A stretch of 64,000 nucleotides of DNA from Nilaparvata lugens (GCF_014356525.2 NC_052508.1:41485858-41549857), one strand, 5' to 3'. Counted from the stretch's first letter, positions 11,389 to 22,961 are shown. Translations and numbers: made by a program. The notes: generated from the letters alone by a model not told the origin.

Positions 11389-11831
11389 AGGAAGAAGAAG
11401 AAGAAGAAGAAGAAGAAGAAGAAGAAGAAGAAGAAGAAGAAGAAGAAGAAGAAGAAGAGAAGAAGAAGAAGAAAAGAAGAAGAAGAAGAAGAAGAAGAAG
11501 AAAGAAGAAGAAGAAGAAGAAGAAGAAGAAGAAGAAGAAGAAGAAGAAGAAGAAGAAGAAGAAGAAGAAGAAGAAGAAGAAGAGAAGAAGAAGAAGAAGA
11601 GAAGAAGAAGAGAAGAGAAGAAGAAGAAGAAGAAGAAGAAGAAGAAGAAGAAGAAGAGAAGAGAAGAAGAAAAGAAGAGAAGAAGAAGAAGAAGAAGAAG
11701 AAGAAGAAGAAGAAGAAGAAGAAGAAGAAGAAGAAGAAGAAGAAGAAGAAGAAGAAGAGAAGAAGAAGAAGAAGAAGAAGAAGAAGAAGAAGAAGAAGAG
11801 AAGAAGAAGAAGAAGAAGGAGAAGAAGAAGA
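11389..11831 (+). repeat. (GAA)n microsatellite, ~440 bp
   Basis: Almost uninterrupted GAA/AGA trinucleotide tract with occasional single-base slips, directly after a G-run. It generates long low-complexity Glu/Lys/Arg frames on the plus strand and Ser/Leu/Phe frames on the minus strand, none of which is a gene. Confidence 0.95.
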
Positions 11832-11885
11832 TAGATTATTATGTTGCTTTGGCCTGTGATCTGTATAAATGTCCTGTAACAACTA

Positions 11886-11952
11886 AAGGTACGTCCACAC
11901 ATGCCGAACCGAACCTCGAACCGCGCAGCAAACCGTGCATTCCTCCGAACAT
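11886..11952 (+). mobile_element. Possible MITE terminus
   Basis: The segment opening GGTACGTCCACACATGCCG is GC-richer than its surroundings and resembles the terminal inverted repeats of insect MITEs with GTCCACAC-type ends. It is cut off at 11953 where the dispersed Helitron-like repeat begins, and the partner TIR was not found. Confidence 0.25.
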
Positions 11953-12387
11953 CTTAGAGGCAAAATATCTCAAAATCCGTTGTTAGTGCGCGCCTAGCAT
12001 GTTTGAAGATTATTTGTGCAAAGTTTCAAGTCTGTAGGACAATTAGTTTGAGCTGTAGTGTGATTTTACATTAAAATTTTCGAAAAATGTCCTCTCCTGG
12101 ACCCTCCTGTGCTCCTGATCGAAATTTTCCTGCATACGTCTAGTTTTTTTTTTTTGTAGCTGAACAAAAAGTTCCTCATGACTTTGCTGTGCAATGAGCG
12201 GTTAAAAAGTACAAAATTTTGGGGGGCGCTAGCTCCCTCAGGGGGGGCAAATTTCTGAAAATCCTTTCTTAGTGGATGTTTTCAGGCTACCATAAACAAT
12301 CGTGCAAAATTCCAAGTTTTTAGGCTCAGTAGTTTGGGCTGTGGTATTTCAGTCTTTCGGGGCTTAGCCTTTTATAAGTATAGAGAA
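11953..12387 (-). mobile_element. Dispersed Helitron-like repeat, copy 2
   Basis: Second copy of the family at 2359-2791, same orientation, with small indels (a T-run near 12147, a G-run near 12240). Its TC start on the minus strand again abuts a GA-rich purine tract, as in copy 1. No coding potential. Confidence 0.6.
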
Positions 12388-13140
12388 GAAGAGAAGAAGA
12401 AGAGAAGAGAAGATGAATGTAGATAACCCTAAGGAGTATTTTAGGTATTCTGGAATCTGTGTAGTGTTCCGTGCAAAATACTTATGAGTGATTGAAAATT
12501 GAAAAAAAAAATCAAATGGATTTCAAATTTCGGATATTGGATCATATGACATAAAATTACTTTTTTGGTGAGTTCTATTTCCACATATAATTTATTCTTT
12601 GGTATTTTCTGAGAGAAATGATGTATGATACATTATCTTATGTGCTCTGGATGCATTCCTACAATTATCCAAATGAACCTCTGCAAACATGCTGAATTCG
12701 GCTTGCCAGTTCAGACATAAACAACCACCAGTTGTAGACATTCAAACAGGAATGCCAAAACGTCGACTTGAATCTTAGACCTCATTTCGCTCTGTTAACT
12801 AACTACTACAAGACAATCTTTGAACTTACCTCACACAGGTTCAATGATGTTCTGTGAAGACTTAATCGCTTGAATAGAGACTATCGGTAGCCATTTTTAT
12901 CGATTTTAAGTATTTGTAAAGAATTCTCACTTGGAGTGAGATTATTTTTTTTTTAGAAAAAACCTGACACAAACATAAACTATAACACTAGCCTCTACAA
13001 ACCAAAACTTCCTTACCTAGCTATTACTTGAATTACCAAGTGGAATTCTCAAATCTTCTTCCAGCGTTATTTGATGTGATAAATTAGAATTTTCATGTGA
13101 TCTCTTGTTCATTATCATGTCATTGCTGAGTAGGCCCAAC

Positions 13141-13165
13141 GTTAGTAGACAGACTGTCTACTAAC
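13141..13165. repeat. Perfect palindrome, 12-bp arms
   Basis: GTTAGTAGACAG and CTGTCTACTAAC flank a single A. The short direct repeat GAGTAGGCC lies on both sides (13129 and 13170 areas). Confidence 0.85.
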
Positions 13166-13826
13166 TTTGGAGTAGGCCTACTTCCAAACACGATCATCTC
13201 TCTTCTTAATTCATCCTAAACCTTCCCGACTTTCTTCCAACAATAATATTTATTCAGTAATATCAACATCCTCATCACAAAAGTGATCCCAAACTGGATC
13301 ACTATAGATGCTAATCTAGGTAGATTGAGGAAAAATACAACAGAGCTTTGCGTTATAATATTTATAATATAACTCACTCGCTTGGTGGTTGTGGCTTCAT
13401 AAGTATTTTCCAATAACGGCGTTCGCAAACTTGATCAAGCATGGAATATTCAGCAGCTTGTGTCTTTTGCTTATTCTTCGTCCCATGTAATCTCACTAAG
13501 ATTGTGATTTGCTACACATAACGTTCTCTCACTAACTCTCTCTCTCATCACAATTCTTCTCATTCATTCTCTTCAACATGGTTTATCCTTATCATTGATG
13601 AACTTCCCCTTATAACATCTTTTATACGTTATTATGTATTATTCTTCCTCTCTATTTATCTTTTCTCTTGTTCACTCTTACTAACTTTATCCTCATCTTG
13701 TATGATCTATACCTCATACTTCGCTCATGATAAATCTCTCACATCAATTCTCCTGACAGCTTGTTTCTTTAAAACTCAAATTCACCTAATTCTCATCCCT
13801 CATTTCTCTCTTTCCTATCTCTCCTC

Positions 13827-13830
<4 letters not shown>

Positions 13831-13871
<41 letters not shown>
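13831..13871 (+). repeat. (CT)n microsatellite
   Basis: Uninterrupted CT dinucleotide run followed by imperfect CT-rich sequence to about 13897. Confidence 0.9.
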
Positions 13872-13875
<4 letters not shown>

Positions 13876-13900
13876 CTCTCTCTCTCCCTCTTTCTCTAAT

Positions 13901-14366
13901 TTCTAATTATTGGGAAATAACTTTTTCTTTATTTTTTTCCTTATTATTATTATTTACTCTCTTCTGTTAATTGATTTAACTAAATGATTTATCGTTTCTA
14001 TGATTTGGTTTTTACTTATTGATATTTTTTTCTTAATTATTTTTCTCGCTTAGACATAATATTTCATTTGAATTTTCAACTTTATTTTTTTTTCGGTTAA
14101 GTGCTTGAGGGGAGGGTATCCTTGATACCCTCTCAGAGAATGGACTTCTTTTAAGGTCCAAACTTCACCGTTTCATGTGAAAACATTACAGTAGTGCCTT
14201 AACTTTTGCATTTTTCATCATTATTCTTGCTCAATATTATTGTAGAACTCATCAGTTTAATATGATTCACCATGTCATTTTACCGCTACTGGTATTTATT
14301 TTTAACACTAGAACATAAGTTGAATTATGTTTTGTTAAGCACATGAATGAAGGAATCTGAATCTCT
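13901..14366 (+). mobile_element. LINE-A 3' UTR relic (upstream copy)
   Basis: Matches 36445-36891, the 3' UTR of the LINE-A copy at the other end of this complex. Shared blocks include GATTTATCGTTTCTATGATT and a segment around GTATCCTTGATACCCT, which forms a small hairpin. It ends with a GAATCT tail (~14352-14363), immediately followed by the start of the next LINE-A copy. Confidence 0.75.
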
Positions 14367-14620
14367 CTTTCAGTCCATCAGCTCGATGGTCAGTGAGTGA
14401 AGACGTGTACAGCTCGGCTCCGTTAAAAAGCATTATTTTGTAGGGTTATCTTATTAGAATTAATTCGAACTTTACATTAGTGCATTCAGTTTTTCACATA
14501 GCTCAATAATATATTTTTATAATTTTGATTTTCATTGTAATTACGCAGTAATTACAATAAATTAATAGTGATACGTAACCTCCAATTAGTTTGACTACAG
14601 TCTGGTTTACCGATTCCAAC
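14367..14620 (+). promoter_or_regulatory. Presumed 5' UTR/promoter of LINE-A
   Basis: Lies between the tail of the upstream relic and the ORF1 start. Full-length LINEs carry internal promoters here. I infer this from position; GTCAGTGAGTG near 14391 resembles an initiator context. Confidence 0.35.
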
Positions 14621-15355
14621 ATGGTGAGGAGTAACGGTAAGAAGCAGGAAACTCCCACACAAAAGGCTGGTAGGCGGGTAACGGTACCTGTGTCAACGAC
14701 CCCTCCCTGTCAAGACACATCGCAGCTGGCCGACAAAATTCTGCAGATGATTAGCAAGGAAGTTAACCAAGCTGTCTCGGAGGCTTTGTCCTTCTTCCAA
14801 TCTGAATTGGATCGACTACAGGTTGAGAATAATGAACTTCGACAGAGGATGGCAGCAATTGAGAAGGAGACGGAATTGAAAATCGACGACCTTGAACAAT
14901 ATGGTCGCCGTACCTGCCTTCAATTCTTCGGAATTCCTGAAACCAAGGGGGAGTCCACTGACCCAATTGTTCAGCGAGTCTGCAAGGAAAAGCTGAACGT
15001 GAAGTTGAAGATCGACGACATTCATCGTTCGCATCGAGTGAGACCAATCCAGCAGCCAGGTGGAGCATCTAACACGGGCAGAGCAGCCGGCAAGGAGCGT
15101 CATCGTCCCTTCATTGTGAGGCTCGACGGCTACCGGACGAGGCAGAGGGTGTTCGCAGCCAAGCGGATGCTGAAGAACACTGGCATCACCGTTAGGGAGG
15201 ACTTGACGAAGCACCGACTGGCACTCTTGAACGCAGCGGCATACCAGTACGGGATAAGAAACACGTGTACAGTCGATGGCCGCATCAAATACGCCGTCAG
15301 AGAGGGAACTGGACGCCGCATCTACACCACCGAGCGTCTTGCCGACCTCCAGTAA
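14621..15355 (+). CDS. LINE-A ORF1 protein (L1-ORF1p-like)
   Basis: An intact 244-codon frame from the ATG at 14621; an upstream in-frame TTG exists but the ATG is the natural start. The N-terminus is basic and Pro/Thr-rich. It is followed by a predicted coiled coil (roughly residues 45-95, heptad-rich, ending in ELKIDDLEQYGRR), then an RRM-like segment beginning CLQFFGIPE, and a C-terminal part with IHRSHRV, HRPFIVRLDGYRTR and TVREDL. That order (coiled coil, RRM, CTD) is the L1-type ORF1 nucleic-acid chaperone that binds LINE RNA as a trimer in the RNP. It is richer in GC and better preserved than ORF2, and is the one apparently intact gene of this element. Found only upstream of copy 1. 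Confidence 0.8.
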   Translation: MVRSNGKKQETPTQKAGRRVTVPVSTTPPCQDTSQLADKILQMISKEVNQAVSEALSFFQSELDRLQVENNELRQRMAAIEKETELKIDDLEQYGRRTCLQFFGIPETKGESTDPIVQRVCKEKLNVKLKIDDIHRSHRVRPIQQPGGASNTGRAAGKERHRPFIVRLDGYRTRQRVFAAKRMLKNTGITVREDLTKHRLALLNAAAYQYGIRNTCTVDGRIKYAVREGTGRRIYTTERLADLQ

Positions 15356-16681
15356 ACACTTCACGGTGTTAGCACGTCATATCTTCCTACTAAAGGTGAG
15401 CTGTCATTATATTTCAATTGTGCCACTTCATGTAATCATCGCTCTTCTCCCTTTTCTATTTTCAGTCTTTTATTTTTTGTTAGTCAATTGCCATATATGT
15501 ATCATTTTTACCAACTTCTATGTTCAGGAATCTTAAAATTAATTTCTGCTTTTTTGAACATATATAATACTTTTTTTCATATTTTTCCATGGAAAAAATA
15601 TAATTGGAATAGAGCTATATCAGTTTAGTTATAGCAATTCATCCAGGATCCTGAAACTTTTTCACTGATTGAATCATCCAATACTCAATCAGGAAACTAG
15701 TATTTAATTAGACATAGCTGAATGATGTTTCCAGCTAATCCAATGTGACACTTTTCATCTAACGTTACATAGTACAAAAATAGAAGCTTTTCCAACGTTG
15801 ATAAAATTATGATAATTGCTCCGAAACCGAACTTCACTTCCATAATACATTTATAATCTATTTCGAATGAGTATATAACGCTTCTTTCTCATCACAGTTC
15901 ATTGTCAATCTGTAATCTAACAATTTATTTATGTTTATCGACAAAGCCTGAATCCCATTTCCACTTGTATATTACTAGTGATATAGTAAACTTGCAGCAG
16001 GTTTCAAGGTGACTTTTCGTGGAATTGACAATAACAGTCATCGTAATAATGACGGTAAACTAATGATTGTCACTTCTATTGTGATTTTCACCATGGTCAC
16101 ATTCCTAACTTCTATTCGCATATTCTATTTATGTATTCGTTATTCTGTTTTGTCATATGCAGTATTGCCTGTCTGTAACTTCTATTGTTCCTTCTCTTCC
16201 TCCCTCTTCTCATCCTGACCTCCCACCAAATTAGCTTAATTCATGCTCAAAACTAGTTATACTGTATATTTTTATAATAAGCATGCTTACTTCATTTCTA
16301 TACCACATAATTAACACTGTACTCTATGCTATCTGTATCAATCCCTTCGCTCTCTCTTACTCACTCCCTCTCTCTCCTTCGGTTTTTCTCATCTCTCCAA
16401 TTTCATTTTCTCATTATCTACCTCATTTTATGCACCGGATATTTACTACTTCCTTCTAATATCTCTCTCTCCATCCACCTTGTTAGACGATAATCTTACA
16501 TTATCTATGTGTATTCTCACACAGCTTAGTCCTCTCTGCACATTCTTCTCTCTAATGACTATTCTTGTATTTGAGATTTTCTTAGTTTTAAGCCTTCCTA
16601 GTTTTAGTGTTACCTTACCCTTTAATTCGTCTGTCATGCTATGCTATTTAGTTGGATCCATGTCTCTCTGTGTCTTGAATA
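15356..16681 (+). other. Long inter-ORF region of LINE-A
   Basis: 1.3 kb separates ORF1 from the first recognisable EN sequence, far more than usual for LINEs. It is pyrimidine-rich toward the 3' side and has no supported gene. Either an older insertion sits here or the ORF2 N-terminus is decayed. Confidence 0.45.
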
Positions 16682-17280
16682 ATGCCTTTCAGTGACAACC
16701 CAGCTTGCTCGCCCTCTCCTCATTCCAACTTGAATAATTATAATGGTTACAATATTCAGGACATAGGCATAATTTTATCTAACAAACTTCACCCTCTTAA
16801 GAAACTTTCTAAAGCCGCTCATCTCAATGTTCAATCCCTCAGCTGCCACATTGATGAACTGAGAGCAATTTTCAGATCTCAAGTCTTCAATGTAATAGGT
16901 ATCTCAGAATCATTCCTCAAGCCTAGTATTCATTCTAGCCAAGTTGCATTGCACGGATATAATCTTTTCCGAAATGATAGGCTCAAAAAGGCTTGTGGAG
17001 GGCTTACAGTCTTTGTGAAAGATTATATAAAAACAAAAATATTAATCTCATCAGAGCAGGAGTATTTTGCCAGACCTGAATTCATGTAACTTGAATTATC
17101 TTTATCTAGCTCTAATAAACTACTTGTTGGTATCTGCTATCGCTCACCAAAAATTGGCCACTTCAGTGACTTCGAAAATGCCTTACTTTCTTTCATGCCT
17201 CATCATAATCGAATACTAGTTATGGGAGATATGAACACTGACCTAAATATGACAAATCGTAACTTTGACTACTTTCAATT
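16682..17280 (+). pseudogene. LINE-A ORF2, EN N-terminal half (copy 1)
   Basis: First half of an APE-type endonuclease. Visible blocks are HLNVQSLSCHIDEL (Asn of the active site), GISESFL (Glu), the strand GGLTVFV, then GICYRSP and GDMNTDL. An in-frame stop at 17087-17089 interrupts the protein, after which the same frame continues, so it is a point mutation. The reading stops at 17280 where a 2.28-kb insertion begins. The start at ATG 16682 is the first in-frame Met but may not be the true start. The endonuclease nicks target DNA for target-primed reverse transcription. Confidence 0.8.
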
Positions 17281-19559
17281 ATGACGTTGTGTCTTTTCAC
17301 CATAAAATAATTTCGAAGAAACCAACTAATCTTTAATAGAATTGTGAAATTGGAAGAGTAGGTAGCCTAGTCAAGGTATCACTCTAATAAAATCGAATCT
17401 TATTCATGATAAGGGAATAGTCGTATTATCTATGAAGCAATAAGAGAACCATGCAAAATTGTAATTATGCAGTAATGAGAATTATTTGGCAAAAATAAAA
17501 TTATAAAGCGGCTTGTTTATTATTGGCAGATTATAGAAAAAAGGGGATTGCTTGTACAATTTGAGGTAAGAATCCTTTGTTTTGATTTAATACGTCAATC
17601 GATCTTAGATCAGTCAACAATTTATTGAATTAATATCGAATAAATCAGCTGATTGCTCACTCGAATATTATGAATTAAATTATATTTTACTCAGAAAATT
17701 GTATATTTCAGATGTTAAAGGTTCATGTAATGAAAAAGCAACGATTATTATGTTACTCGAATATTTATTGAAATCTAAAAAAAATATGAAAACCAAGAGT
17801 ATACAAAGCTCACATAAAAAATTAAATGTATACTGCATTGTAGTGTCATATATTGAGATTTATTTATTGGAATGCTCACAGGCTATTATATAAGTTATTT
17901 ATGTATAAATTTTAATTTATCTTTGTATAACAAAGTTGGAGAAACCCTGAATCTCAAGTAACCAATTACATCACGTTTTACTAAGACTAGAAAGCCAATC
18001 AGAGGAAGGCTTACAAATTGTTAGAGGAAGAGATGAGAATTTTCTGAGAACTTCTTCTCTCTGGCTTGTGATCTCGACCGATGTGGCAGCACATGAGGAT
18101 AGGTTCCTTTCAATTAATTTTTTTAAAAAATCATCAAGCCAGTCCCTTTTTAAATGTCAAGTTTTGTAATTGATGTTTGATTTTTTATGAACTCAGTGAT
18201 TGTTTGAGAGTTCTTAATTGTACAATATTCCCATATACATTTGATACTGATAGAAAATTGCAAACAATCTGGACCATACATGAGCCCAGCGGAGTCGAAA
18301 GGATTCGACTAATTAATTATTGGAGATAATTAATAATTGTACAAGAACTTCAGCGAACATCGTTTGAGTGAGTGTTAAGTTTAAATGTGCTCATTTAACA
18401 CTAAGGCCTTTTTAGTGAATTGGGGAAATATTCAAAAGCGCTATATAAATTTGGTTCAAGTTTGAAAATTTCGCAACGTGTTGAACACTATAATATATTT
18501 ACTAAGAACTCTTTTTATGAATATATTTGATAGATGTAGAAAGCTTATTTCCATGCATGGCACGAATTCATACCCTGAGATTTGAATGATTATTCTATTA
18601 ATTATTGTTTGAAATATATTCTATTGAACCCATAGATTGAACAAGTTCCAATTTGTCAAATTTTGAATCAACCTGAAGTTTCACATCATCAGTATTAATA
18701 AATGAATAGATATTTTTATGGCTCACTATATTGTGAATGCTAACAACTCCTGTGATAGTTGTTGAAATATTAGAGAATTTATTTATTCAAAGAGAATTAT
18801 ATTTATCAAGAAATATTTTTGTCTATGTTATTTTATGGGAATATATTTTGTGTTTTATGTCAGCATACAAAATTCTAGAAGTTCTTATTATTTTCCTAAT
18901 TTATCTCGTGATATACAGTTTGAGCTGTCTTGGTACCAAGCAATCTTATTCTGCAGCATATATAATTAGTGAATTAATCAGTATTGATCTTATTCAGAGA
19001 CCTTATCACTTATCATTCTTTGATGATAGTAATACTATTCAGCCAGCAAAATCTTACTGATATTTATACTAATAAGTCTACAATATATCATATTGGGATC
19101 CAGAGAACTTCAAGAACTGGCGTTGTAAGTCTCAAGGAATTTCGAAAGGATAAATTGGTGCATACCTGTATTCATGACGAGCGTTTTAAGGATCAACTAG
19201 AAAAACAATAGTTGATTTTCATTATTCTTGATTGAATATATGGTTACTGATAATCAGTCACTAACTATCTTTTTGACTTCCTTATTGGTAATCTTCAATA
19301 TCTTCACGAGAGCAGAGGTGAGAATTATTGATCATCAGTTATTGAAACCCATGGTGGTTCATTACATTGAGAGTATTCATGCATCTACTACTGAGCTAGA
19401 GCTGTGGTCTGACCCCAGTATATTTGCGAGCCGGACGGCCTTAACTTCTTGCAAATTTATTTGCAAGCTAGGGATATTAACAGCTACACTAGTATATATC
19501 AAATATACTATTTCATGTAAAAATGTCACCCAACATGGATGGCAATATATCATATCACA
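17281..19559. mobile_element. 2.28-kb insertion of unknown class, copy 1
   Basis: Splits the LINE-A endonuclease exactly between two CAATT copies (17276-17280 and 19560-19564), a 5-bp target duplication. The insert starts ATGACGTTGTGTC and ends ATATCACA. By eye it has no terminal inverted repeats, no LTRs and no poly-A or simple tail, and its short frames (18737-19060, 18984-19211, 19228-19566) match nothing I know. A 5-bp duplication and a CA end would fit an LTR-type integrase product, so a non-autonomous or internally rearranged retroelement is possible. A hairpin with AGTGTTAA/TTAACACT arms lies near 18371-18402. Confidence 0.7.
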
Positions 19560-21230
19560 CAATTGACCACAATATTCCAATGCCTCAATATGTCTATCTT
19601 AGCACTCGACCCAACTCATCATACTAATGACTCTGACACATTCATTGACTTACTAATAGTTAATGATCCAAATGAGGTTGTTGAAGCTGGTCAAATCTCT
19701 GTGCCAGCCATTTCAGGACATGACTTGATTCACTGTGTACTCTCTCATAGGACACCTAAACCCGCTCAGAAATGTATTACTTACAGAGACTTCAAACATA
19801 TTGACCAAGACGCTTTTTTGACTGACATAGCTCAAACCCCCTAGCATCAGATTGAAGCCTTACCCACTGTTGATGCTATGTGACTAGGAGGATAAACAGA
19901 AAACGACATGTACCATGGATGACTCCTGAAATACTGAAAATGATGAGACAAAGAGACAAAGCTCACAGAAAATTTTAAAATACATTTGACTTGGACAGTT
20001 TAATTGAGTATCACAGTTTGAGAAATAAAATAAAACAACAGCTACGGAATTTGAAGACTAGGTACTTGAACTCATTCATGACAGACAATAGACAAGACTC
20101 TAGATCACTATGGAACAGAATAGAAGAATTTGGCCTTGGTAAACAGAAATCTCAAACTGAAATTGACTTACCTTTGGACGATATTAACAAACATTTCGTT
20201 TCTCATTCGACACAACATGACGAGACAGTCATCAATAATCATATTAATAATCTCAAACATCGAAATCTGAATGTACCACTTGGAAACAAATTCAACTTTC
20301 AACTAATATCTGATCTGGACGTTTTTAAAGCAATACAACGTAGTCACAGCAATGCAATGGGGGTGGATAACATAACAATTAAATTTATTAAAAAAATGTT
20401 GTTTGCAGTGTTGCCCACCATAACATTTATTTTTAACAAGTCCCTTGAAAACAACGAATTTCCTGAAAATAGGAAGCTTGCTCTAGTACATCCACTAAAC
20501 AAAGTCACCTCTCCCAATAAAGTTGAAGATTCCAGACCAATTAGTATTTTACCCCCTCTGTCCAAAATACTTGAAAGAATTGTTCATTCACAAGTTATAG
20601 AGTTTCTCGAGGCCAATAGTAAACTACATAGTTTCCAATCTGGATTCAGAAAATCTTTCTCTACTGAAACCGCTCTCTTGTGTGTCACCAATGATATTAG
20701 GTTAGCTATGGACCAAAGAAAGTGTACTGTACTCAGTCTGTTTGATTTCTCAAAAGCATTCGACACTGTAGATCATGAAATTCTCTTGAACAAATAGGCT
20801 ATTCTCGGGTTTAGTTATCAAACCCTAGCATGGTTCAAATCCTATCTCTCAGGTAGAAAGCAATGTGTCTCTGTTGAAGATAATAGGTCAAATTGGTTAA
20901 ATGTTAACCATGGTGTCCCTCGAGGTTCTATTCCAGGTCCCCTACTCTTCACTCTTTATGCGAATGACCTTCCCTCTGCATTCATTGAAGAAGATGCAAG
21001 ATATTCTTCGCAAAAAATAGATTGTTGCTAGTCAAATCTCTCATATTCCCATATCTTATGTATTGTAACTGTGCTCAATGATATACAAGTAATCTTAAAC
21101 GATAAACTTCAGCGATGTCAAAACTATTGCCTCAGGTTTGTTTACTCTTTCCAACGCCATGAACGAATCACTCAAGCCCATATTGACAGTTCAAATTTAA
21201 AGTTACCTGATCAGAGAATGCTTCGTATAA
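19560..21230 (+). pseudogene. LINE-A ORF2, EN C-term and RT (copy 1)
   Basis: Resumes after the insertion with the rest of EN (IDLLIVNDP, ISGHDLIHCVLSH) and continues into RT: PWMTPEI, then RPISILPPLSKILERIV, motif A LFDFSKAFDTV and GVPRGSIPGPLLF. Motif C (YADD) is missing: the sequence jumps from just after NDLPSAFIEED to LLLVKSLIFPYLMYC, a deletion of roughly the catalytic loop, thumb and linker. Copy-specific damage includes a stop after HRKF near 19977 and a TAG at 20796-20798 that is a sense codon in copy 2. The element is therefore dead. ORF2 is cut at 21230 by the Polinton-like insertion. Confidence 0.85.
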
Positions 21231-22961
21231 AGTAGGGGTATAATGAGAGTACTGGAGCAAAGCTGCCCCAAAGCTGCCCCCAAATCTGTTTTTTGGTTCT
21301 AACCTTGCTCAATCCAATGTAATCTGGAATAACTTAACCTAGCCATACCCCTAATTTCACAATAAACCTCAAATGAAGATCCCCATTCTCACTTTTTTGG
21401 AAAAAACTACATCCAGCTTTTTTTATTCCTTGAATAGCATGAGAAACCATTACTTTTACAAAAAATTACAAGAATAACTTTTTTCAGTGAATCTAATTAC
21501 AAATTCATTGAAACCCTATTTGTTAAGATTGAACAGAAAATAAGGATCAGTCCCACTCTCTTGGAAAAAGGAGATCCAACTTCTTGAATAACTAAGAAAC
21601 TATTAATTTTACAAAAAAAAAAATTACAAGAATAACTTTTTCCAGTAAATCTAATAACGAATCCATTTGTTAAGATTGAACAGAAAATGAGGATCAGTCC
21701 CACTCTTATGGAAAAAGTAGATCCAATTTCTTGAATAACTAAGAAACCATTAATTTCATCAAAAAGGAATAATTTTTTTCAGTAAAACCATTTGTCAAGG
21801 GATCAGTCACCCTCAACTTCTTCTGAAACTAAGCAACAAGCACTCAGAATCTCTAATGATATTTTTATGTTGAGACCCTTTCTTAAGGGTGTTAAGGAAC
21901 TCCAACCTCAGTGCTAACCCCTCCCTCACAGGGAGGGTAACCCTATGTCTTTAACCAGTTAAGTTTGAACTACTTGAAAACTTCCCTCAGGTTGTATTAA
22001 ACATTTATTATAAAAATAGATAATGAGTGTTGATAAATTTGGTCGATATTTGTATGATCAAGATAATAATAGTGATATTAATGTTGATATCAAAAATTTG
22101 ATTCAGAATTTTTTCCATTTTTTACAATGCATACCATTAGCTGCAACTTTCTTACATAACTTCAATCTCAATAATGGAAAAGAGTGGAAGTATATGACTG
22201 ATCCAAACTTAATCCAACAATTCTCACTTTCTGCTGGAATCTCTTTTAAAGAATGGTATGGAAAAAATGTAATAAATATATGTGGAAAATCTTAGGTTTA
22301 GGTGAGTACACCCAGAAAGAAATTTGTAGATGTAGGTGAGTACCCCAGAAAAAAATGTAGGTTTGGTTATCCAGACCAAGAACATTATTCTACTTTGAGA
22401 AAATAAATTTATTTGAAAAATCTAAGCTTAATATATCTTAGACACTATATCATCACAGTCAGTATTTGAATATCTTGTGCTTTGAAAGAAGCTGATAAAT
22501 TGAATAATAATAATATAAAATGATATGTTGCTTTAAAATTTAATTTGAAGAAAATGGTTGGAGATCATTCTATGGAAGGATAAGAACAATTCTACAAATT
22601 GATGATAATGTAAAGGAATTTAGTAATCAATGGGATGATGCTGAAGGTAGAATATGGAATAATATTGATACATTTGTAAAGTGTGAAAGTGGTTGGGAGA
22701 TTAATACTTTTGATTTGAATATTGTCTAGTTTTAACCAAATTTTTTGTTATTTCATAGAAGATGTTTTCAAATTTATAATACTCTTTTTACTGTTCCAAT
22801 CAGTGATATATATTCAATCTATATTCAATCTCATTATCATAGAGGATTAAACAGTAGGCACAGGTTTTTGCTGAGAAATTATTTGTTGTTTCCAATGTCA
22901 ACTTTATGTCTATTGCTCCAGATTTCAATAGTTCATTTAGCTTACTACAGTCCATAACAAC
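21231..22961. mobile_element. Polinton-like element, left part (copy 1, truncated)
   Basis: Begins AGTAGGGGTATAATGAG right after GTATAA (21225-21230). It matches the left 1.7 kb of the complete element at 32143-35764: the left TIR, then two small frames at 22023-22295 and ~22520-22729. Homology ends at 22961, so the right half and right TIR are missing here. This copy preserves the terminal A that is mutated to G in copy 2, which is what reveals the AG end. Confidence 0.8.
22023..22295 (+). CDS. Unknown 90-aa frame in Polinton-like element (copy 1)
   Basis: ATG-started frame just inside the left TIR. It differs from copy 2 (32944-33216) by one residue (Lys for Glu near residue 77). Asn/Asp-rich with a hydrophobic middle (CIPLAATFL); I recognise no domain. 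It ends in a stop, and the sequence beyond does not continue in another obvious frame. Confidence 0.35.
   Translation: MSVDKFGRYLYDQDNNSDINVDIKNLIQNFFHFLQCIPLAATFLHNFNLNNGKEWKYMTDPNLIQQFSLSAGISFKEWYGKNVINICGKS

Larger units (their letters stand above)
12388..13900. other. Non-coding; perfect palindrome and CT-rich DNA
   Basis: No gene is supported. It contains a 25-bp palindrome at 13141-13165 and becomes strongly pyrimidine-rich from ~13500. The last part may be more of the LINE-A 3' UTR relic that is clear from 13901 on. Confidence 0.45.
16792..22961 (+). repeat. 6.17-kb duplicated segment, copy 1
   Basis: Nearly identical to 27703-33871 in direct orientation (offset ~10.91 kb), with only scattered substitutions and 1-bp indels. 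It contains LINE-A EN and RT, the 2.28-kb insertion and the left part of the Polinton-like element. Homology starts in the middle of EN and stops inside the Polinton-like element, at boundaries that match no element terminus. Confidence 0.9.

Noticed and set aside
11262..11902. Long open frames on both strands across the GAA tract
   Set aside because: Pure low-complexity translation of a trinucleotide repeat.
17281..19559. Intron within LINE-A
   Set aside because: Flanked by a 5-bp direct repeat and lacks GT...AG ends; an insertion explains it better.
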